Assembly (NCBI GenBank): GCA_944362965.1
Contig: CALVTR010000001.1
Span: 26,529-90,528 of the forward strand
Reading direction: 5' to 3'
DNA: 64,000 nt
From: an uncultured Clostridia bacterium
GTDB lineage: Bacteria > Bacillota > Clostridia > Christensenellales > UBA1242
The first letter of the stretch is position 1; every line of letters begins with the position of its first letter. The position numbers and the translations under genes were made by a program. This document shows, one piece after another, positions 17,136 through 25,841 of this stretch. Under the pieces are notes generated by a model that worked only from the letters and a program-made list of their open reading frames with translations, had not been told where the DNA came from and searched no databases.

Positions 17136-17455
17136 CAAAAATAGGCATTTAGAATAAATTTTTTATACATATTGTCATATAAACCTTTTAAAACATGGGC
17201 TAGAGAACCACTTGGTCATATGAACATTTTAGCACCCTATTGCAGAGCAAAGAAACACTTTTCATAGTCACTTTTATCCTTTTATTTTTACATTGTTATT
17301 GTGTGATAAGGGCTAAAGTTTATGCTGTCTAAAAAACACTTGTTTTGTCGAAGAAAAAATTTGTTTTTTATGCACATTTTTTGACTCTTTTTAGTAGTAT
17401 GATAATGTGAAAGGAAAATCTTTCAAAATACATAAGAACTTTTTAGGAGGAACAA
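17136..17455. other. intergenic region with divergent promoters
   Basis: The gap between the divergent surface-protein and Cys/Gly-peptide genes is AT-rich. On the plus strand TTGACT (17381-17386) and TAATGT (17403-17408) are 16 bases apart and could drive the small gene at 17456. Nothing else was recognised. Confidence 0.45.
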
Positions 17456-17659
17456 ATGAACTTTTTTAATAACTCATCTTGCGGTGGGGGCTTTGGTAAC
17501 AACTGCGGCTGTGGTTGCGATTGCTGCTCACTCTTGATATGGATTATACTTTTACAATGCCTTTGCGGAAATGGTAATGGCTGCGGAATGGACTGCTGCA
17601 CACTTATTATACTTTTACTTCTTTGTGGTTGCTGCGGCGGCAATGGCTCTTGCAAATAA
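17456..17659 (+). CDS. Cys/Gly-rich small hydrophobic protein
   Basis: I do not recognise a family. The 67-residue product alternates Cys/Gly/Asn clusters (GCGCDCCS, CGNGNGCGMDCC, CGCCGGNGSCK) with two short hydrophobic segments (LLIWIILLQCL and TLIILLLLCG). A strong AGGAGG site precedes the ATG, and a good terminator follows, so it is probably a real single gene. Small Cys/Gly-rich proteins of this kind occur in spore outer layers; that is only a suggestion. A second Cys-rich protein lies at 62.7 kb. Confidence 0.65.
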   Translation: MNFFNNSSCGGGFGNNCGCGCDCCSLLIWIILLQCLCGNGNGCGMDCCTLIILLLLCGCCGGNGSCK

Positions 17660-17717
17660 ATAAAAATTAAACTATAATCATTTAACCCTATATTCCTTAA
17701 ATCACCATACTACATAA

Positions 17718-17747
17718 ATCAGAGAAGAGACCTTCTCTGATTTTTTT
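17718..17747 (+). terminator. intrinsic terminator
   Basis: TCAGAGAAG-AGACC-TTCTCTGA is followed by seven T, downstream of the Cys/Gly-rich gene. Confidence 0.85.
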
Positions 17748-17779
17748 ATTTAAGTTTAGTTTCTTCATATTTAGTTCTA

Positions 17780-17929
17780 CTTAAATTATAGCATAAAAGC
17801 AAGGGGACTCGGATATTTAGCTGGTTTGCAAGTTTCGCAAGCCAGAAGAAAACGCAAGTTTTCTAAAAAGTTTTGCATCAGCAAAACTTTTTCTAAATAT
17901 CCGAGCCCTTTACTTTTATGCTATTTAAG
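17780..17929. repeat. four-way-junction (cloverleaf) element A4
   Basis: A long outer stem (GCATAAAAG, then GGG-CTCGGATATTTAG, with small mismatches) pairs across the element. It encloses three hairpins: CTGGTTTGC/GCAAGCCAG, AGAAAAC/GTTTTCT and AAAAAGTTTTGC/GCAAAACTTTTT. It sits between the Cys/Gly gene and the PH-domain pair. It has no sequence similarity to A1 but the same architecture. Confidence 0.8.
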
Positions 17930-18046
17930 ATTAAATTTTTCAATCTTTTTTCGTTAAGCAAAATTAAAATAACTATTTTTGAAAAAACTCTTTACTTTTT
18001 GACTTTTTTAATTTACAATTATATTAGCGTAAGTTTCGGAGGAAAT

Positions 18047-18418
18047 ATGAAATTTGATAAAGATTGTGAAATAATATGGCATGACAGAAAACGTCACTTT
18101 GGCTTGCCTATATCATTTACTCGCTATTATATAGTAAAAAAGGAAGGCGAATGGGTCAAAAGCTTTAGACATAAGGGTTTCTTTAGCTCTATTATAGACG
18201 AAGTGAATATATATAGATGCTATGACGTCACCCTATTTCAGTCACTTGGAGATAAAATATTTAAAACAGGAACACTTGAAGTTTCTGCCAATGATGAAAG
18301 CTCTCCAACATTCCATCTGCGTCACATTGCAAATCCTTACAAGGTGAGAGACCTTCTTTCAAGTTTAATTGAAATTGAAAGAAAGAAAAGACATATTGGA
18401 ATTACAGAATTTCAATAA
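18047..18418 (+). CDS. bacterial PH-domain protein, copy 1
   Basis: The 123-residue protein begins MKFDKDCEIIWHDRKRHFGL, and its core (YRCYDVTLFQSLGDKIFKTG then NPYKVRDLLSSLIE) has the pattern of the bacterial PH (bPH2/DUF304) fold. There is no transmembrane segment, so it is cytosolic. I took the ATG at 18047 because it follows GGAGG and because the paralogue at 18486 starts identically. A longer frame from 17918 overlaps a repeat element. Ligand unknown. Confidence 0.78.
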   Translation: MKFDKDCEIIWHDRKRHFGLPISFTRYYIVKKEGEWVKSFRHKGFFSSIIDEVNIYRCYDVTLFQSLGDKIFKTGTLEVSANDESSPTFHLRHIANPYKVRDLLSSLIEIERKKRHIGITEFQ

Positions 18419-18485
18419 GATTAAGTTTAAACAAATTAAATTAAGCATGCTCCCCTGCTGATTTAAAAATACAAAGGAGACTACC

Positions 18486-18869
18486 ATGAAATTTGATAAA
18501 AGCTGCGAAGTTATATGGCATGACAGAAAACGTCACTTTGGACTGCCTATTTCATTTTATAGATACTACATTGTTAAAAAAGATGGCGAATGGGTTAAGT
18601 TCTTCAGACATAAGGGCTTTTTAAGTGCAATTATTGACGATATCAACGTATATAGATGCTATGATGTCACCCTATTCGTTTCTTTTGCCGATAAAATATT
18701 TAGAACAGGCACTATTGAGATAGCAAGCAACGACGCCCATGCTCCAATCTTCCATATGCGTCACATCAAAAATCCTTACAAAGTTCGCGACTTTATTTCA
18801 AACCTAATTGAAATTGAGAGAAAGAAAAAACACGTTGGTATCACAGAATTTCAAGTTCCAGACGCATAA
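18486..18869 (+). CDS. bacterial PH-domain protein, copy 2
   Basis: A 127-residue tandem duplicate of the upstream gene, sharing HDRKRHFGLPISF, EWVK, RHKGF, DVTLF and NPYKVRDF. It follows 67 bases after copy 1 with its own AAAGGAG site, so the pair is likely co-transcribed. The copies differ at many positions, indicating an old duplication. Function is unknown beyond the PH-like fold. A bidirectional terminator follows. Confidence 0.78.
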   Translation: MKFDKSCEVIWHDRKRHFGLPISFYRYYIVKKDGEWVKFFRHKGFLSAIIDDINVYRCYDVTLFVSFADKIFRTGTIEIASNDAHAPIFHMRHIKNPYKVRDFISNLIEIERKKKHVGITEFQVPDA

Positions 18870-18967
18870 GCTTATATTGGAATTGCTTTGTTTTCCCAAT
18901 TTTTTCACGTATTTTTTGTATCTCTATTGATTATAAGAGAAAATTTTCAAAAAAAATTGTTGAATTT

Positions 18968-18999
18968 AAAAAAATCTATCATTTTATGATAGATTTTTT
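18968..18999. terminator. bidirectional intrinsic terminator
   Basis: AAAAATCTATCAT-TT-ATGATAGATTTTT is a perfect hairpin with T-runs on both strands, between the convergent PH-domain and rluD genes. Confidence 0.85.
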
Positions 19000-19000
19000 A

Positions 19001-19903
19001 TTATCTTAAATGTTTTAAATATTCATTGAAATAGTCTGGCAGCGGAATTTCAAACGTCATTTCTTCCTTTGTTCGTGGATGAACAAAACTAAGTTTGTAG
19101 GAGTGCAAAAGTTGACCTTTAAGTTTCTTATCCGCATGGCCGTAGACGTCATCGCCAACTATTGGATGATTTATCATTTTACAGTGCACACGTATTTGGT
19201 GAGTTCTTCCCGTTTCAAGAGAAAATTCTACTAATGTCATTTTTGAGATAGGATACTCTTTTATAACCTTATAGTTTGTTATCGCAAGCTTTCCTTTGTC
19301 TGATACTGCCATTTTTTTGCGGTCTGACTTGCTACGTTCTATCATTGTCTCTATCTTGCCGCTCTGCTCTTTGAATAAGCCTTCGCAAAGAGCAATATAA
19401 CAGCGGTGACAAGTTTTGTCTTTAATTTGCTTTGCAAGGCGGACATGTGCCATGTCATTCTTGGCTACCACCATAAGCCCTGAAGTATTTTTGTCGAGCC
19501 TATGAACAATTCCCGGTCTTAGCACTCCATTTATTCCACTTAAATCTTTTATGCGGTATAGAAGTCCATTGACAAGAGTGCCGTCTTTAGTTGAAGCACA
19601 TGGGTGAACCACAAGTCCCTGCGGTTTATTGACCACAAGCAAATCACTATCTTGATATACTATTTCAAATTCAATATCTTCTGACTTCACAGTCAGCGGC
19701 TTTGCATCTTGATAATCGAAGGAGACAACATCACCTATTCTTAATTTTTCGCCAGCTTTTACTACCTTGCCATTTAAAAGTATCTCACCATTGTCAATCA
19801 GCGTTTTGATATGTGAGCGAGTATAGTCCTTAAAATGCTCATTGAAAACTACGTCAAGACGCTTGTGTTTTTCATATTCCTTGACTACAAAACTACCCTT
19901 CAT
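19001..19903 (-). CDS. rluD: RluA/RluD family pseudouridine synthase
   Basis: This enzyme converts uridines to pseudouridine in large-subunit rRNA. The 300-residue protein has an N-terminal S4 RNA-binding domain (RSHIKTLIDNGEILLNGK). The catalytic motif HRLDKNTSGLMVVAKN contains the active-site aspartate, and the conserved GRTHQIRVH motif follows. The ATG at 19903 is preceded by AGGTGA. The gene overlaps lspA by 11 nt, the standard lspA-rluD arrangement. RNA target position is not certain from sequence. Confidence 0.93.
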   Translation of the reverse strand: MKGSFVVKEYEKHKRLDVVFNEHFKDYTRSHIKTLIDNGEILLNGKVVKAGEKLRIGDVVSFDYQDAKPLTVKSEDIEFEIVYQDSDLLVVNKPQGLVVHPCASTKDGTLVNGLLYRIKDLSGINGVLRPGIVHRLDKNTSGLMVVAKNDMAHVRLAKQIKDKTCHRCYIALCEGLFKEQSGKIETMIERSKSDRKKMAVSDKGKLAITNYKVIKEYPISKMTLVEFSLETGRTHQIRVHCKMINHPIVGDDVYGHADKKLKGQLLHSYKLSFVHPRTKEEMTFEIPLPDYFNEYLKHLR

Positions 19904-20615
19904 TCTTGTCACCTGAATTTAAATTGTCGGTATTTTTATCATTATTTTCAATTTTTTCGTCTTTTTTTTGCGAATTTTTGTTGTTTTCAGCTAAATTTTC
20001 TTGAACTTCACTTGAATTATCAGTGCCATCTTTTATATGAGAAATTTCTTTATCTAGTTTTTCAACTTCGCTCATGTCCTTAAATTTCTCTATCTGCACA
20101 GTGATTGTTTGCATCTTTTTGTCTTCTTTAGAATAGATAAAGATAAAATATATAAACATAATGATTATACCAACAGTGAGTGCAATGTCTGCAACATTAA
20201 AAACAGGGAAATCCATAAATTGAAAGTTTATAAAATCACGAACATAGCCAAAAGCAATGCGGTCAACTAAATTGCCAATGCAACCACCCGCTATAAGCCC
20301 AACACTGACAGCAAGAGTGATTGATGAGTTGTTTTTAAGTCTTTTAAGTCTTATCGCATAGAACCATAGATAAATTGCAAGTATGATGATTGACACAATT
20401 ATAAGAAAAACTGGTCTGCCCGCAAGCATACCCCATGCAGCACCCGTGTTTTGAATATAGACAAAATTGATAAAGCCTGGAATGACGTCCATGCTGTCGC
20501 CAACATGTGGCAAAGCCTGTGTGATGAAATGCTTACTTAAAATGTCAAATATAAGAATAAATGCAAAAATACCACAGACAAGAGAAATAGACAAAATAAA
20601 TCTTTTATTCTTCAA
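19893..20615 (-). CDS. lspA: lipoprotein signal peptidase LspA with extended acidic tail
   Basis: LspA cleaves prolipoprotein signal peptides. Four membrane segments and the catalytic aspartates are present: GGCIGNLVDRIAFGYVRDF and VFNVADIALTVG. After residue 165 there is an unusual hydrophilic tail of about 75 residues rich in Asn, Lys, Glu and Asp. Normal LspA ends near 160-170. The start appears to be TTG at 20615, with GGAGGG eight bases upstream inside sepF. It would process the lipoproteins at 48.6 and 50.9 kb. Confidence 0.92.
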   Translation of the reverse strand: MKNKRFILSISLVCGIFAFILIFDILSKHFITQALPHVGDSMDVIPGFINFVYIQNTGAAWGMLAGRPVFLIIVSIIILAIYLWFYAIRLKRLKNNSSITLAVSVGLIAGGCIGNLVDRIAFGYVRDFINFQFMDFPVFNVADIALTVGIIIMFIYFIFIYSKEDKKMQTITVQIEKFKDMSEVEKLDKEISHIKDGTDNSSEVQENLAENNKNSQKKDEKIENNDKNTDNLNSGDKNEG

Positions 20616-20967
20616 TTTCCATTCCCTCCGGTAATATTAAATATAATTTCCCAGCATTTAATGTGATAAATTTTGCATTAGCACCTTGACAAAAGCCTTT
20701 AAGAAAGTCAACTATACGGAGTGCAAGCTCATTTTCACAATTTTCTGTTGAAATAATAATTGCCTTGTTTTGCTTTACAAATTCAACAAAATCTTTTATC
20801 TGCTCAAAACTTTCAGGATAATAAACAGGAACGCCATCAATATCGTCCACTCTGTTACCCTTTTTAGAGTTCAATTTATATGACGCCTTAGTTTTAGGCT
20901 TTACCTTTTTAGTTTTGCTTTCACTTTCAAAGCCAAGCGCTTTAAAAATACCACCCATAAAACTCAT
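20605..20967 (-). CDS. sepF: cell division protein SepF
   Basis: SepF links FtsZ to the membrane during septation. The 120-residue protein has a short amphipathic N-terminus (MSFMGGIFKALGF), a basic linker and the SepF core (YYPESFEQIKDFVEFVKQNK to IVDFLKGFCQGANAKF). It is slightly shorter than Bacillus SepF. It overlaps lspA by 11 nt. The neighbourhood sepF-lspA-rluD is close to the order in Bacillota division clusters. Confidence 0.9.
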   Translation of the reverse strand: MSFMGGIFKALGFESESKTKKVKPKTKASYKLNSKKGNRVDDIDGVPVYYPESFEQIKDFVEFVKQNKAIIISTENCENELALRIVDFLKGFCQGANAKFITLNAGKLYLILPEGMEIEE

Positions 20968-21033
20968 AATAAAAAATTCCTTTTTACGTTTTAGTTATTA
21001 TAACATAAAAAGGAATAATTTGAAAAGAAAAAT

Positions 21034-21936
21034 TTAATATGAAAATACTATTTCACAATCACTTGCCAAAATATAATTTAAAACTCTCCCATCATCAGTT
21101 AAATAAAAATTTTCATTAGGATTTAAACTTTTCCAAACGCCTTCATTAGGCATTATTATTGCATCCGCCGCAACATATGCATAATTATCATTTAAATAAA
21201 TTGCACACCTACCAGAAACCTCAGGGGCATATAATTCAACTTCATTAAGACCATTATAACTTATAGAATTAAAACTTGTAAAAGACGTTATACTCATAGA
21301 AAGCACGCTACCATTTAACGTAATACTACCACCTAAATCAAGCATTATCTCTTCTCCACCATCAATTTTAACATAAAGTGGAACCACCGCAGAACTATTT
21401 ACAACTGATATATTTACTGTGTAGCCCGTTTGTTCTGCTATATCTATAACAATGTTGTCAAGGTTTATTGTGGTTGAGCTTGTGACCTGAGCACTAATGT
21501 ATATTGTGCCGGAGATGCCATCATAGGTTGCAACTTGGTCAAGTGGAACGCTATCTCCTGCTATTGTTCCACTGACTGTTAAGGTTGCATTTGACAAGTT
21601 TGACTGACTGCTTGCGTTATATGTGGTTTCGGTCGTGTTGATAACGTCAATTTCAATGGATATTGTTCCGCTATCTGAACTTATAGTGCCAAAATCAAGC
21701 TCAAAACTTTCCCCTGCAAAACCCGATAAAAAGTTATCAATGGTCTCGCCCACCGTTAAGCCATCCGATAGCCTTATATCTTTGATATACAAAGTTGAAT
21801 CATCTATATTAAATTCAACATTCCCTTTTAAATTTATTGTAAAACCACCAGTTGCGGCTAGCACGCCCACAAGTAGCATACTTAGCACCAAAACAAATGC
21901 TGACATCATTGAAATAAGTTTGATTTTTAATGACAT
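21034..21936 (-). CDS. secreted SipW/TasA-type surface protein, copy 2
   Basis: The 300-residue protein starts MSLKIKLISMMSAFVLVLSM and has a hydrophobic export segment ending GVLAA. The mature start (TINLKGNVEFNIDD) shares the I-x-L-x-G-x-V-x-F pattern with the other family members. Residues up to about 163 nearly match copy 1; the rest differs, with an ELYAP motif shared later. There is no C-terminal membrane segment or sorting motif, so retention would be by assembly. It has its own poly-G promoter (22239-22265) and RBS GAAGGAG. A TasA-like fibre subunit is an inference. Confidence 0.78.
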   Translation of the reverse strand: MSLKIKLISMMSAFVLVLSMLLVGVLAATGGFTINLKGNVEFNIDDSTLYIKDIRLSDGLTVGETIDNFLSGFAGESFELDFGTISSDSGTISIEIDVINTTETTYNASSQSNLSNATLTVSGTIAGDSVPLDQVATYDGISGTIYISAQVTSSTTINLDNIVIDIAEQTGYTVNISVVNSSAVVPLYVKIDGGEEIMLDLGGSITLNGSVLSMSITSFTSFNSISYNGLNEVELYAPEVSGRCAIYLNDNYAYVAADAIIMPNEGVWKSLNPNENFYLTDDGRVLNYILASDCEIVFSY

Positions 21937-22067
21937 AATTTTATCTCCTTCTTTTATTTTGTTTAATTTAAGACCAAAGCACGCTTTTGATGCAACTTAA
22001 TTGATATTAATATAACTTAAGGCGGGCTAGCAGTGTTTGGCTTTTAATAAAATGAGTGCGTGTTTGG

Positions 22068-22194
22068 CTGTGAGCTTTAGCTCTGCCCAAGAAAACATGC
22101 GAATTTTTCAAATTCGCATTATGACGCAAAGGCTTTTGCGTCATTAGAAACTCTTTCGAGTTTCTGTTTTCTTGGGCAGTGGCTAAAGCCACAG
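22068..22194. repeat. four-way-junction (cloverleaf) element A2
   Basis: This is a near-identical copy of element A1, with outer stem CTGTG/CACAG plus GCTTTAGC and CCAAGAAAAC. It has the same three hairpins carrying compensatory or loop changes (for example TTTTTCAAA in the first loop). It lies in the leader between poly-G promoter 2 and surface copy 2, so promoter, element and gene start were duplicated as a unit. Confidence 0.82.
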
Positions 22195-22238
22195 CCCCTG
22201 CTTTTAAGATAATATTATTATATCTTAAATTTATTCTT

Positions 22239-22265
22239 ATTATACCCCCCCGCAATGTTTATCAA
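22239..22265 (-). promoter_or_regulatory. poly-G spacer promoter 2
   Basis: On the minus strand -35 TTGATA (22260-22265) and -10 TATAAT (22239-22244) are 15 bases apart, and the spacer ends in seven G (C at 22245-22251). The spacer is one base shorter and the G run one base shorter than in promoters 1 and 3. The upstream AT-rich tract (AACAAATTTTTTAAAAATTT on the plus strand) is conserved among all three. Confidence 0.75.
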
Positions 22266-22484
22266 CTATTTTTAACAAATTTTTTAAAAATTTTTTCGGA
22301 TTATCCGCCCTCTATCGTCTAGTGCGTCTATAACGCCGAGTTTATCAGTTCCGTTTTAAAAATTCCATACACACGCTCTCTTTACTTCTCATTTTTCACT
22401 CTTCACTCCCGCTCTTGCGGTGTGTCGCCGAGCGTAAGGCTCGCGGACAGTGATGCAAACTAAGTTTACGTAAATTAAAAAATT
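22266..22484. other. intergenic region, no gene recognised
   Basis: Beyond the conserved AT tract of promoter 2, this stretch is less AT-rich, with CCGCTCTTGCGG and CGAGCGTAAGGCTCG hairpins near 22420-22455. It holds no plausible ORF. It may be the remnant of another repeat element. Confidence 0.35.
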
Positions 22485-22513
22485 TTGACAATGCTATTTT
22501 GTTTTTGTTATAC
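22485..22513 (+). promoter_or_regulatory. promoter of the 22.5 kb Nudix gene
   Basis: TTGACA (22485-22490) and TTATAC (22508-22513) are 17 bases apart, followed by AAGGAG and the ATG at 22533. Confidence 0.8.
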
Positions 22514-22532
22514 TTATATAAAGGAGAAAATT

Positions 22533-23051
22533 ATGGAAAACATAGATTTATATGATATTGATAGAAAAAATCTTGGCATTAAACTTGAAAGAGGCTCAAA
22601 ACTGCCTAAGGATTGTTATAGAGCTGTGATACATATTTGCTTAATGAATAGTAAAGGCGAAATGCTGATTCAACAGCGTGATAAAAGCAAAAAAAATTTT
22701 CCTTCAGTATGGGACATAACGCTTGGCGGCTGCGTGCAAAGTGGTGAAAATTCTAGGCAAGCAGCAAAGCGCGAGCTTTTTGAAGAGCTTGGAATTGAAT
22801 ATGACTTTTCTTCTACCCGCCCTGCTTTTACAATAAACTTTGCTGATGGTTATGACGACTATTACATAATTAAAAAAGACGTCGATATTAAAGACGTCAA
22901 ATTTAATGATGGCGAAGTGCAAGCATGCAAGTGGGTAAGTGAAGATGAAATCATTGACATGATAAACAGTGGCAAATTTATCAAATATCACATTCCGCTT
23001 ATAGAAATGATATTTAGATTTAAAGACAACGTAAATGCTTTTAATGTTTAA
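22533..23051 (+). CDS. Nudix hydrolase, IPP-isomerase-like subgroup
   Basis: The 172-residue protein carries a Nudix box (GGCVQSGENSRQAAKRELFE then ELG, first G near residue 65). The upstream segment GEMLIQQRDKSKKNFPSVWD is typical of the YfcD/IPP-isomerase-like Nudix subgroup. The ATG at 22533 follows AAAGGAG; the longer frame from 22485 would begin inside the promoter. The reaction is hydrolysis of a nucleoside-diphosphate-type substrate, identity unknown. It stands alone between two repeat-rich spacers. Confidence 0.88.
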   Translation: MENIDLYDIDRKNLGIKLERGSKLPKDCYRAVIHICLMNSKGEMLIQQRDKSKKNFPSVWDITLGGCVQSGENSRQAAKRELFEELGIEYDFSSTRPAFTINFADGYDDYYIIKKDVDIKDVKFNDGEVQACKWVSEDEIIDMINSGKFIKYHIPLIEMIFRFKDNVNAFNV

Positions 23052-23149
23052 GCCTAATATTTTCAGAAACACAACATAAAATATAAAGACAACATTGTTG
23101 TTTTTAATACTTGAGCAACAATTTAGTAAAATTTTTGATAAATAAAAAG

Positions 23150-23193
23150 CAACCCAAGTATGTAGATTATCACAAAAACTTGGGTTGTTTTTT
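23150..23193. terminator. bidirectional intrinsic terminator
   Basis: CAACCCAAGT pairs with ACTTGGGTTG and is followed by six T on the plus strand; the minus strand also has CTTTTT. It lies between convergent genes, touching the stop of the 23192 gene. Confidence 0.8.
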
Positions 23194-23941
23194 AGTCCCT
23201 ATTTTCTTGATTGCTTTCAAGTTTGCTGCGTCTTACTTCTTCCGCTAAGATATTAAGCCTAAATGCTTCATCAAAGAATAGATTTCTTGGAATTTGATAT
23301 TTTTTGATTTTACCGCTCATATATTGATAGGCATAATCACCTACTTCGGTCTTTTCTTCAGTCACTCTGCCAAAGACATCTCTATAAAGCTCTTTGCCAC
23401 TTTTTTCTCTTTTTACAGTTGAATAGCCGTCGCTATAAGGTGTGGCAGAATAAAAGTCTTCGCTTATATTTCCATAAATATCTAAAAAATTATATGGTGA
23501 CTTGGCGTTTTTTCTTATAAGTGCCGTCCCGCAATAATAAGGTTGAGCTTCAAAGTATTCTTCAGAAAGCTCACCGTTTATATTTCTAAAACAATAACCA
23601 CTCTCTTCTGTTTTCTTTACAAGAGCGAAACCGTCGCGATAAGGAAAAGCTTTATAAAATTCTTCGCTCAAATTACCTGCAACATCTCTAAATTTATATG
23701 GACCACCATCTTTAAGTGGAATTAGTGCATAACCACAGCAATACATACAAGCATGTTTAAACGGCTCGCTGAGTTTTCCATCTATATCTCTATAAAAATA
23801 GTCGCCAAACTGCTCTTTTTCAACGAGTGAAAAGCCACAAGAGTATGGCGTTGCATAAAAATATTTTTCACTTTCATTGCCATTAGCATCTACAAAATAG
23901 TAATGACCTTGTGTTCCCTTAAGTTCAGGATATTTTTCCAT
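23192..23941 (-). CDS. WG-like repeat protein
   Basis: The 249-residue protein is built of about five to six tandem units of roughly 37 residues. The pattern is Y-x-F-R-D-x-x-G-N-L-S-E-E-F followed by an aromatic-rich Y-x-x-G-x-A-L-V-K-K. This resembles the WG (KWG Leptospira) repeat family, though Trp is mostly replaced by Tyr or Cys. No signal peptide is present, so it is probably cytosolic. The last 45 residues are non-repeated and basic. The function of such proteins is not known. Confidence 0.7.
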   Translation of the reverse strand: MEKYPELKGTQGHYYFVDANGNESEKYFYATPYSCGFSLVEKEQFGDYFYRDIDGKLSEPFKHACMYCCGYALIPLKDGGPYKFRDVAGNLSEEFYKAFPYRDGFALVKKTEESGYCFRNINGELSEEYFEAQPYYCGTALIRKNAKSPYNFLDIYGNISEDFYSATPYSDGYSTVKREKSGKELYRDVFGRVTEEKTEVGDYAYQYMSGKIKKYQIPRNLFFDEAFRLNILAEEVRRSKLESNQENRD

Positions 23942-23961
23942 AGTAATCTCCTAATAGAAAT

Positions 23962-23989
23962 ATTATACCTTATTTCACCAAAAAATCAA
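23962..23989 (-). promoter_or_regulatory. promoter of the WG-like gene
   Basis: On the minus strand TTGATT (23984-23989) and TATAAT (23962-23967) are 16 bases apart, with the start codon about 20 nt downstream behind AGGAG. Confidence 0.7.
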
Positions 23990-24023
23990 AATAAAAATAA
24001 AATTAAAAAAATATTTATATAAC

Positions 24024-24071
24024 AAAAAAAGCATGTAATATGGCGATGTGCACTTTCGCCCGAATACATGC
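24024..24071 (-). terminator. terminator at end of the tuf transcript
   Basis: On the minus strand GCATGTATTCGGGCGA pairs imperfectly with TCGCCATATTACATGC and is followed by seven T. It lies downstream of tuf and the small broken gene. Confidence 0.8.
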
Positions 24072-24127
24072 CTTGATTTGCTTAATAATATAGATGATTA
24101 ATTGATTTGAAGAGCAAAATTTTAAGA

Positions 24128-24424
24128 TTATTCTCGCTCATCTTCAACTAACGCACAATGAGAAATTTCACCATTAGGGTTTATTATTGTTTTATCAACT
24201 GAAATAGTTTCAATTACAACATCATAATTATTGCCCTGATATGCTTCATTATCTTGAAGATACAATTTCTTGCCTTCATATATAGTGTTTCTTGATTTTA
24301 GGCTTGTGCCTGTTGCCATCTGCTGAAGAATCACGTTTCTTTGCTTTTCTGTTAGGTTATCATAATTTCTTTTTACAAAAGACCTAGCAATATCAATATT
24401 AGATAATTAAAAAATTCCACTCAT
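24128..24424 (-). pseudogene. small ORF after tuf with in-frame stop at codon 6
   Basis: A strong AGGAG site precedes ATG at 24422-24424, which reads MSGIF and then TAA. The same frame stays open afterwards for about 92 codons: LSNIDIARSFVKRNYDNLTE, then KQRNVILQQM, ending CALVEDERE. The open part looks protein-like, suggesting a gene of about 98 codons broken by one nonsense change (a Lys or Gln codon to TAA would suffice). Restart at the internal GTG (24334) is possible but has no RBS. I do not recognise the family. Confidence 0.55.
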
Positions 24425-24467
24425 TTGCTTTCTCCTAAATAAAACATTAAGATGCTATAACTCAAAA

Positions 24468-25655
24468 TTATTCAATAATTGAAGAAACAACACCTGAACC
24501 TACTGTTCTACCACCTTCACGGATAGCGAAACGAAGTCCTTGTTCGATAGCAACTGGGTTAATAAGTGTGATTGTCATATTAACGTGGTCGCCAGGCATA
24601 ACCATTTCTACGCCCTTTTCAAGTTCGATAACACCAGTAACGTCTGTTGTTCTGAAGAAGAATTGTGGTCTGTAACCATTGAAGAATGGAGTGTGACGTC
24701 CGCCTTCTTCTTTCTTAAGAACGTATACTTGAGCTGTGAACTTAGTGTGTGGGTGAATTGAACCTGGTTTGCAAAGAACTTGACCTTTTTCAACTTGGTC
24801 TCTTGTGATACCACGAAGAAGGAGACCAGCGTTATCACCTGCGATAGCAGCGTCAAGAGCTTTGTGGAACATTTCAACACCTGTTACTACAGTTTGTCTT
24901 GAAGAGCCAAGTCCAACGATTTCAACAGTGTCACCAATCTTAACTGAACCACGTTCTACTCTACCAGTAGCAACAGTTCCACGTCCAGTGATTGTGAATA
25001 CGTCTTCTACAGGCATTAAGAATGGCTTATCAGTTTCTCTTTGAGGTTCTGGAATATAGTTGTCAAGAGCATCCATAAGTTCTCTGATGCAGTCACATGC
25101 TGGGTTATTTACGTCGCCAGCCTGAGCAGCTTCAAGAGCTTTAAGAGCTGAACCTTTGATGATAGGTGTCTTGTCGCCAGGGAAACCATATTCTGTAAGA
25201 AGGTCTCTGATTTCCATTTCAACAAGTTCAAGAAGTTCAGGATCGTCAACTTGATCAGTTTTGTTCATGAAAACAACGATGTAAGGAACACCAACTTGTC
25301 TTGCAAGAAGGATGTGCTCTCTAGTTTGTGGCATAGGACCATCTGTTGCAGCAACAACAAGGATAGCGCCGTCCATTTGAGCAGCACCTGTAATCATGTT
25401 TTTAACGTAGTCAGCGTGTCCCGGACAGTCTACGTGAGCGTAGTGTCTCTTAGCTGTTTCGTATTCTACGTGTGCGGTATTGATTGTAATACCACGGGCT
25501 CTTTCTTCTGGAGCCTTATCAATTTCATCATATCTCATTTTTTGAGTGCCGTAAAGCATAGTGATTGCGGCTGTAAGAGTTGTCTTACCATGGTCAACGT
25601 GACCGATTGTACCAACATTTACGTGTGGCTTAGATCTAACATAAGCTTCTGCCAT
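24468..25655 (-). CDS. tuf: elongation factor Tu
   Basis: EF-Tu delivers aminoacyl-tRNA to the ribosome. The 395-residue protein has G1 [10 protein letters not shown]3 DCPGH, G4 NKTD and the three-domain layout of the family, ending in [17 protein letters not shown] lies upstream of the ATG. It is the last full gene of the str operon order rpsL-rpsG-fusA-tuf. The 186-base gap to fusA carries a possible extra promoter. Confidence 0.99.
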   Translation of the reverse strand: MAEAYVRSKPHVNVGTIGHVDHGKTTLTAAITMLYGTQKMRYDEIDKAPEERARGITINTAHVEYETAKRHYAHVDCPGHADYVKNMITGAAQMDGAILVVAATDGPMPQTREHILLARQVGVPYIVVFMNKTDQVDDPELLELVEMEIRDLLTEYGFPGDKTPIIKGSALKALEAAQAGDVNNPACDCIRELMDALDNYIPEPQRETDKPFLMPVEDVFTITGRGTVATGRVERGSVKIGDTVEIVGLGSSRQTVVTGVEMFHKALDAAIAGDNAGLLLRGITRDQVEKGQVLCKPGSIHPHTKFTAQVYVLKKEEGGRHTPFFNGYRPQFFFRTTDVTGVIELEKGVEMVMPGDHVNMTITLINPVAIEQGLRFAIREGGRTVGSGVVSSIIE

Positions 25656-25698
25656 TTTTATATTCTCCTTTTTAATTTACTTTTTGATTACTAAACGT

Positions 25699-25726
25699 AT
25701 TTTAGCATACTTTTTTATAAAAACAA
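25699..25726 (-). promoter_or_regulatory. possible internal promoter for tuf
   Basis: On the minus strand TTGTTT (25721-25726) and TAAAAT (25699-25704) are 16 bases apart, about 45 nt before the tuf start. An imperfect palindrome near 25771-25803 (TATGCTT/AAGCATA) lies further upstream. Confidence 0.45.
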
Positions 25727-25841
25727 AATGTTTTTTAATATTTTTTTAATTATTTTATTCAATCTAATTATGTATGCTTAACATTATTAAATAATGAAAA
25801 GCATACTAAAAATAGATATAAGAATAATTTAAGATTTATTG

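Noticed and set aside
24404-24424. Recoding of the TAA at codon 6 after tuf
   Set aside because: UAA is not a known selenocysteine or pyrrolysine codon, and normal TAA stops are used throughout; a nonsense mutation or sequencing error is simpler.
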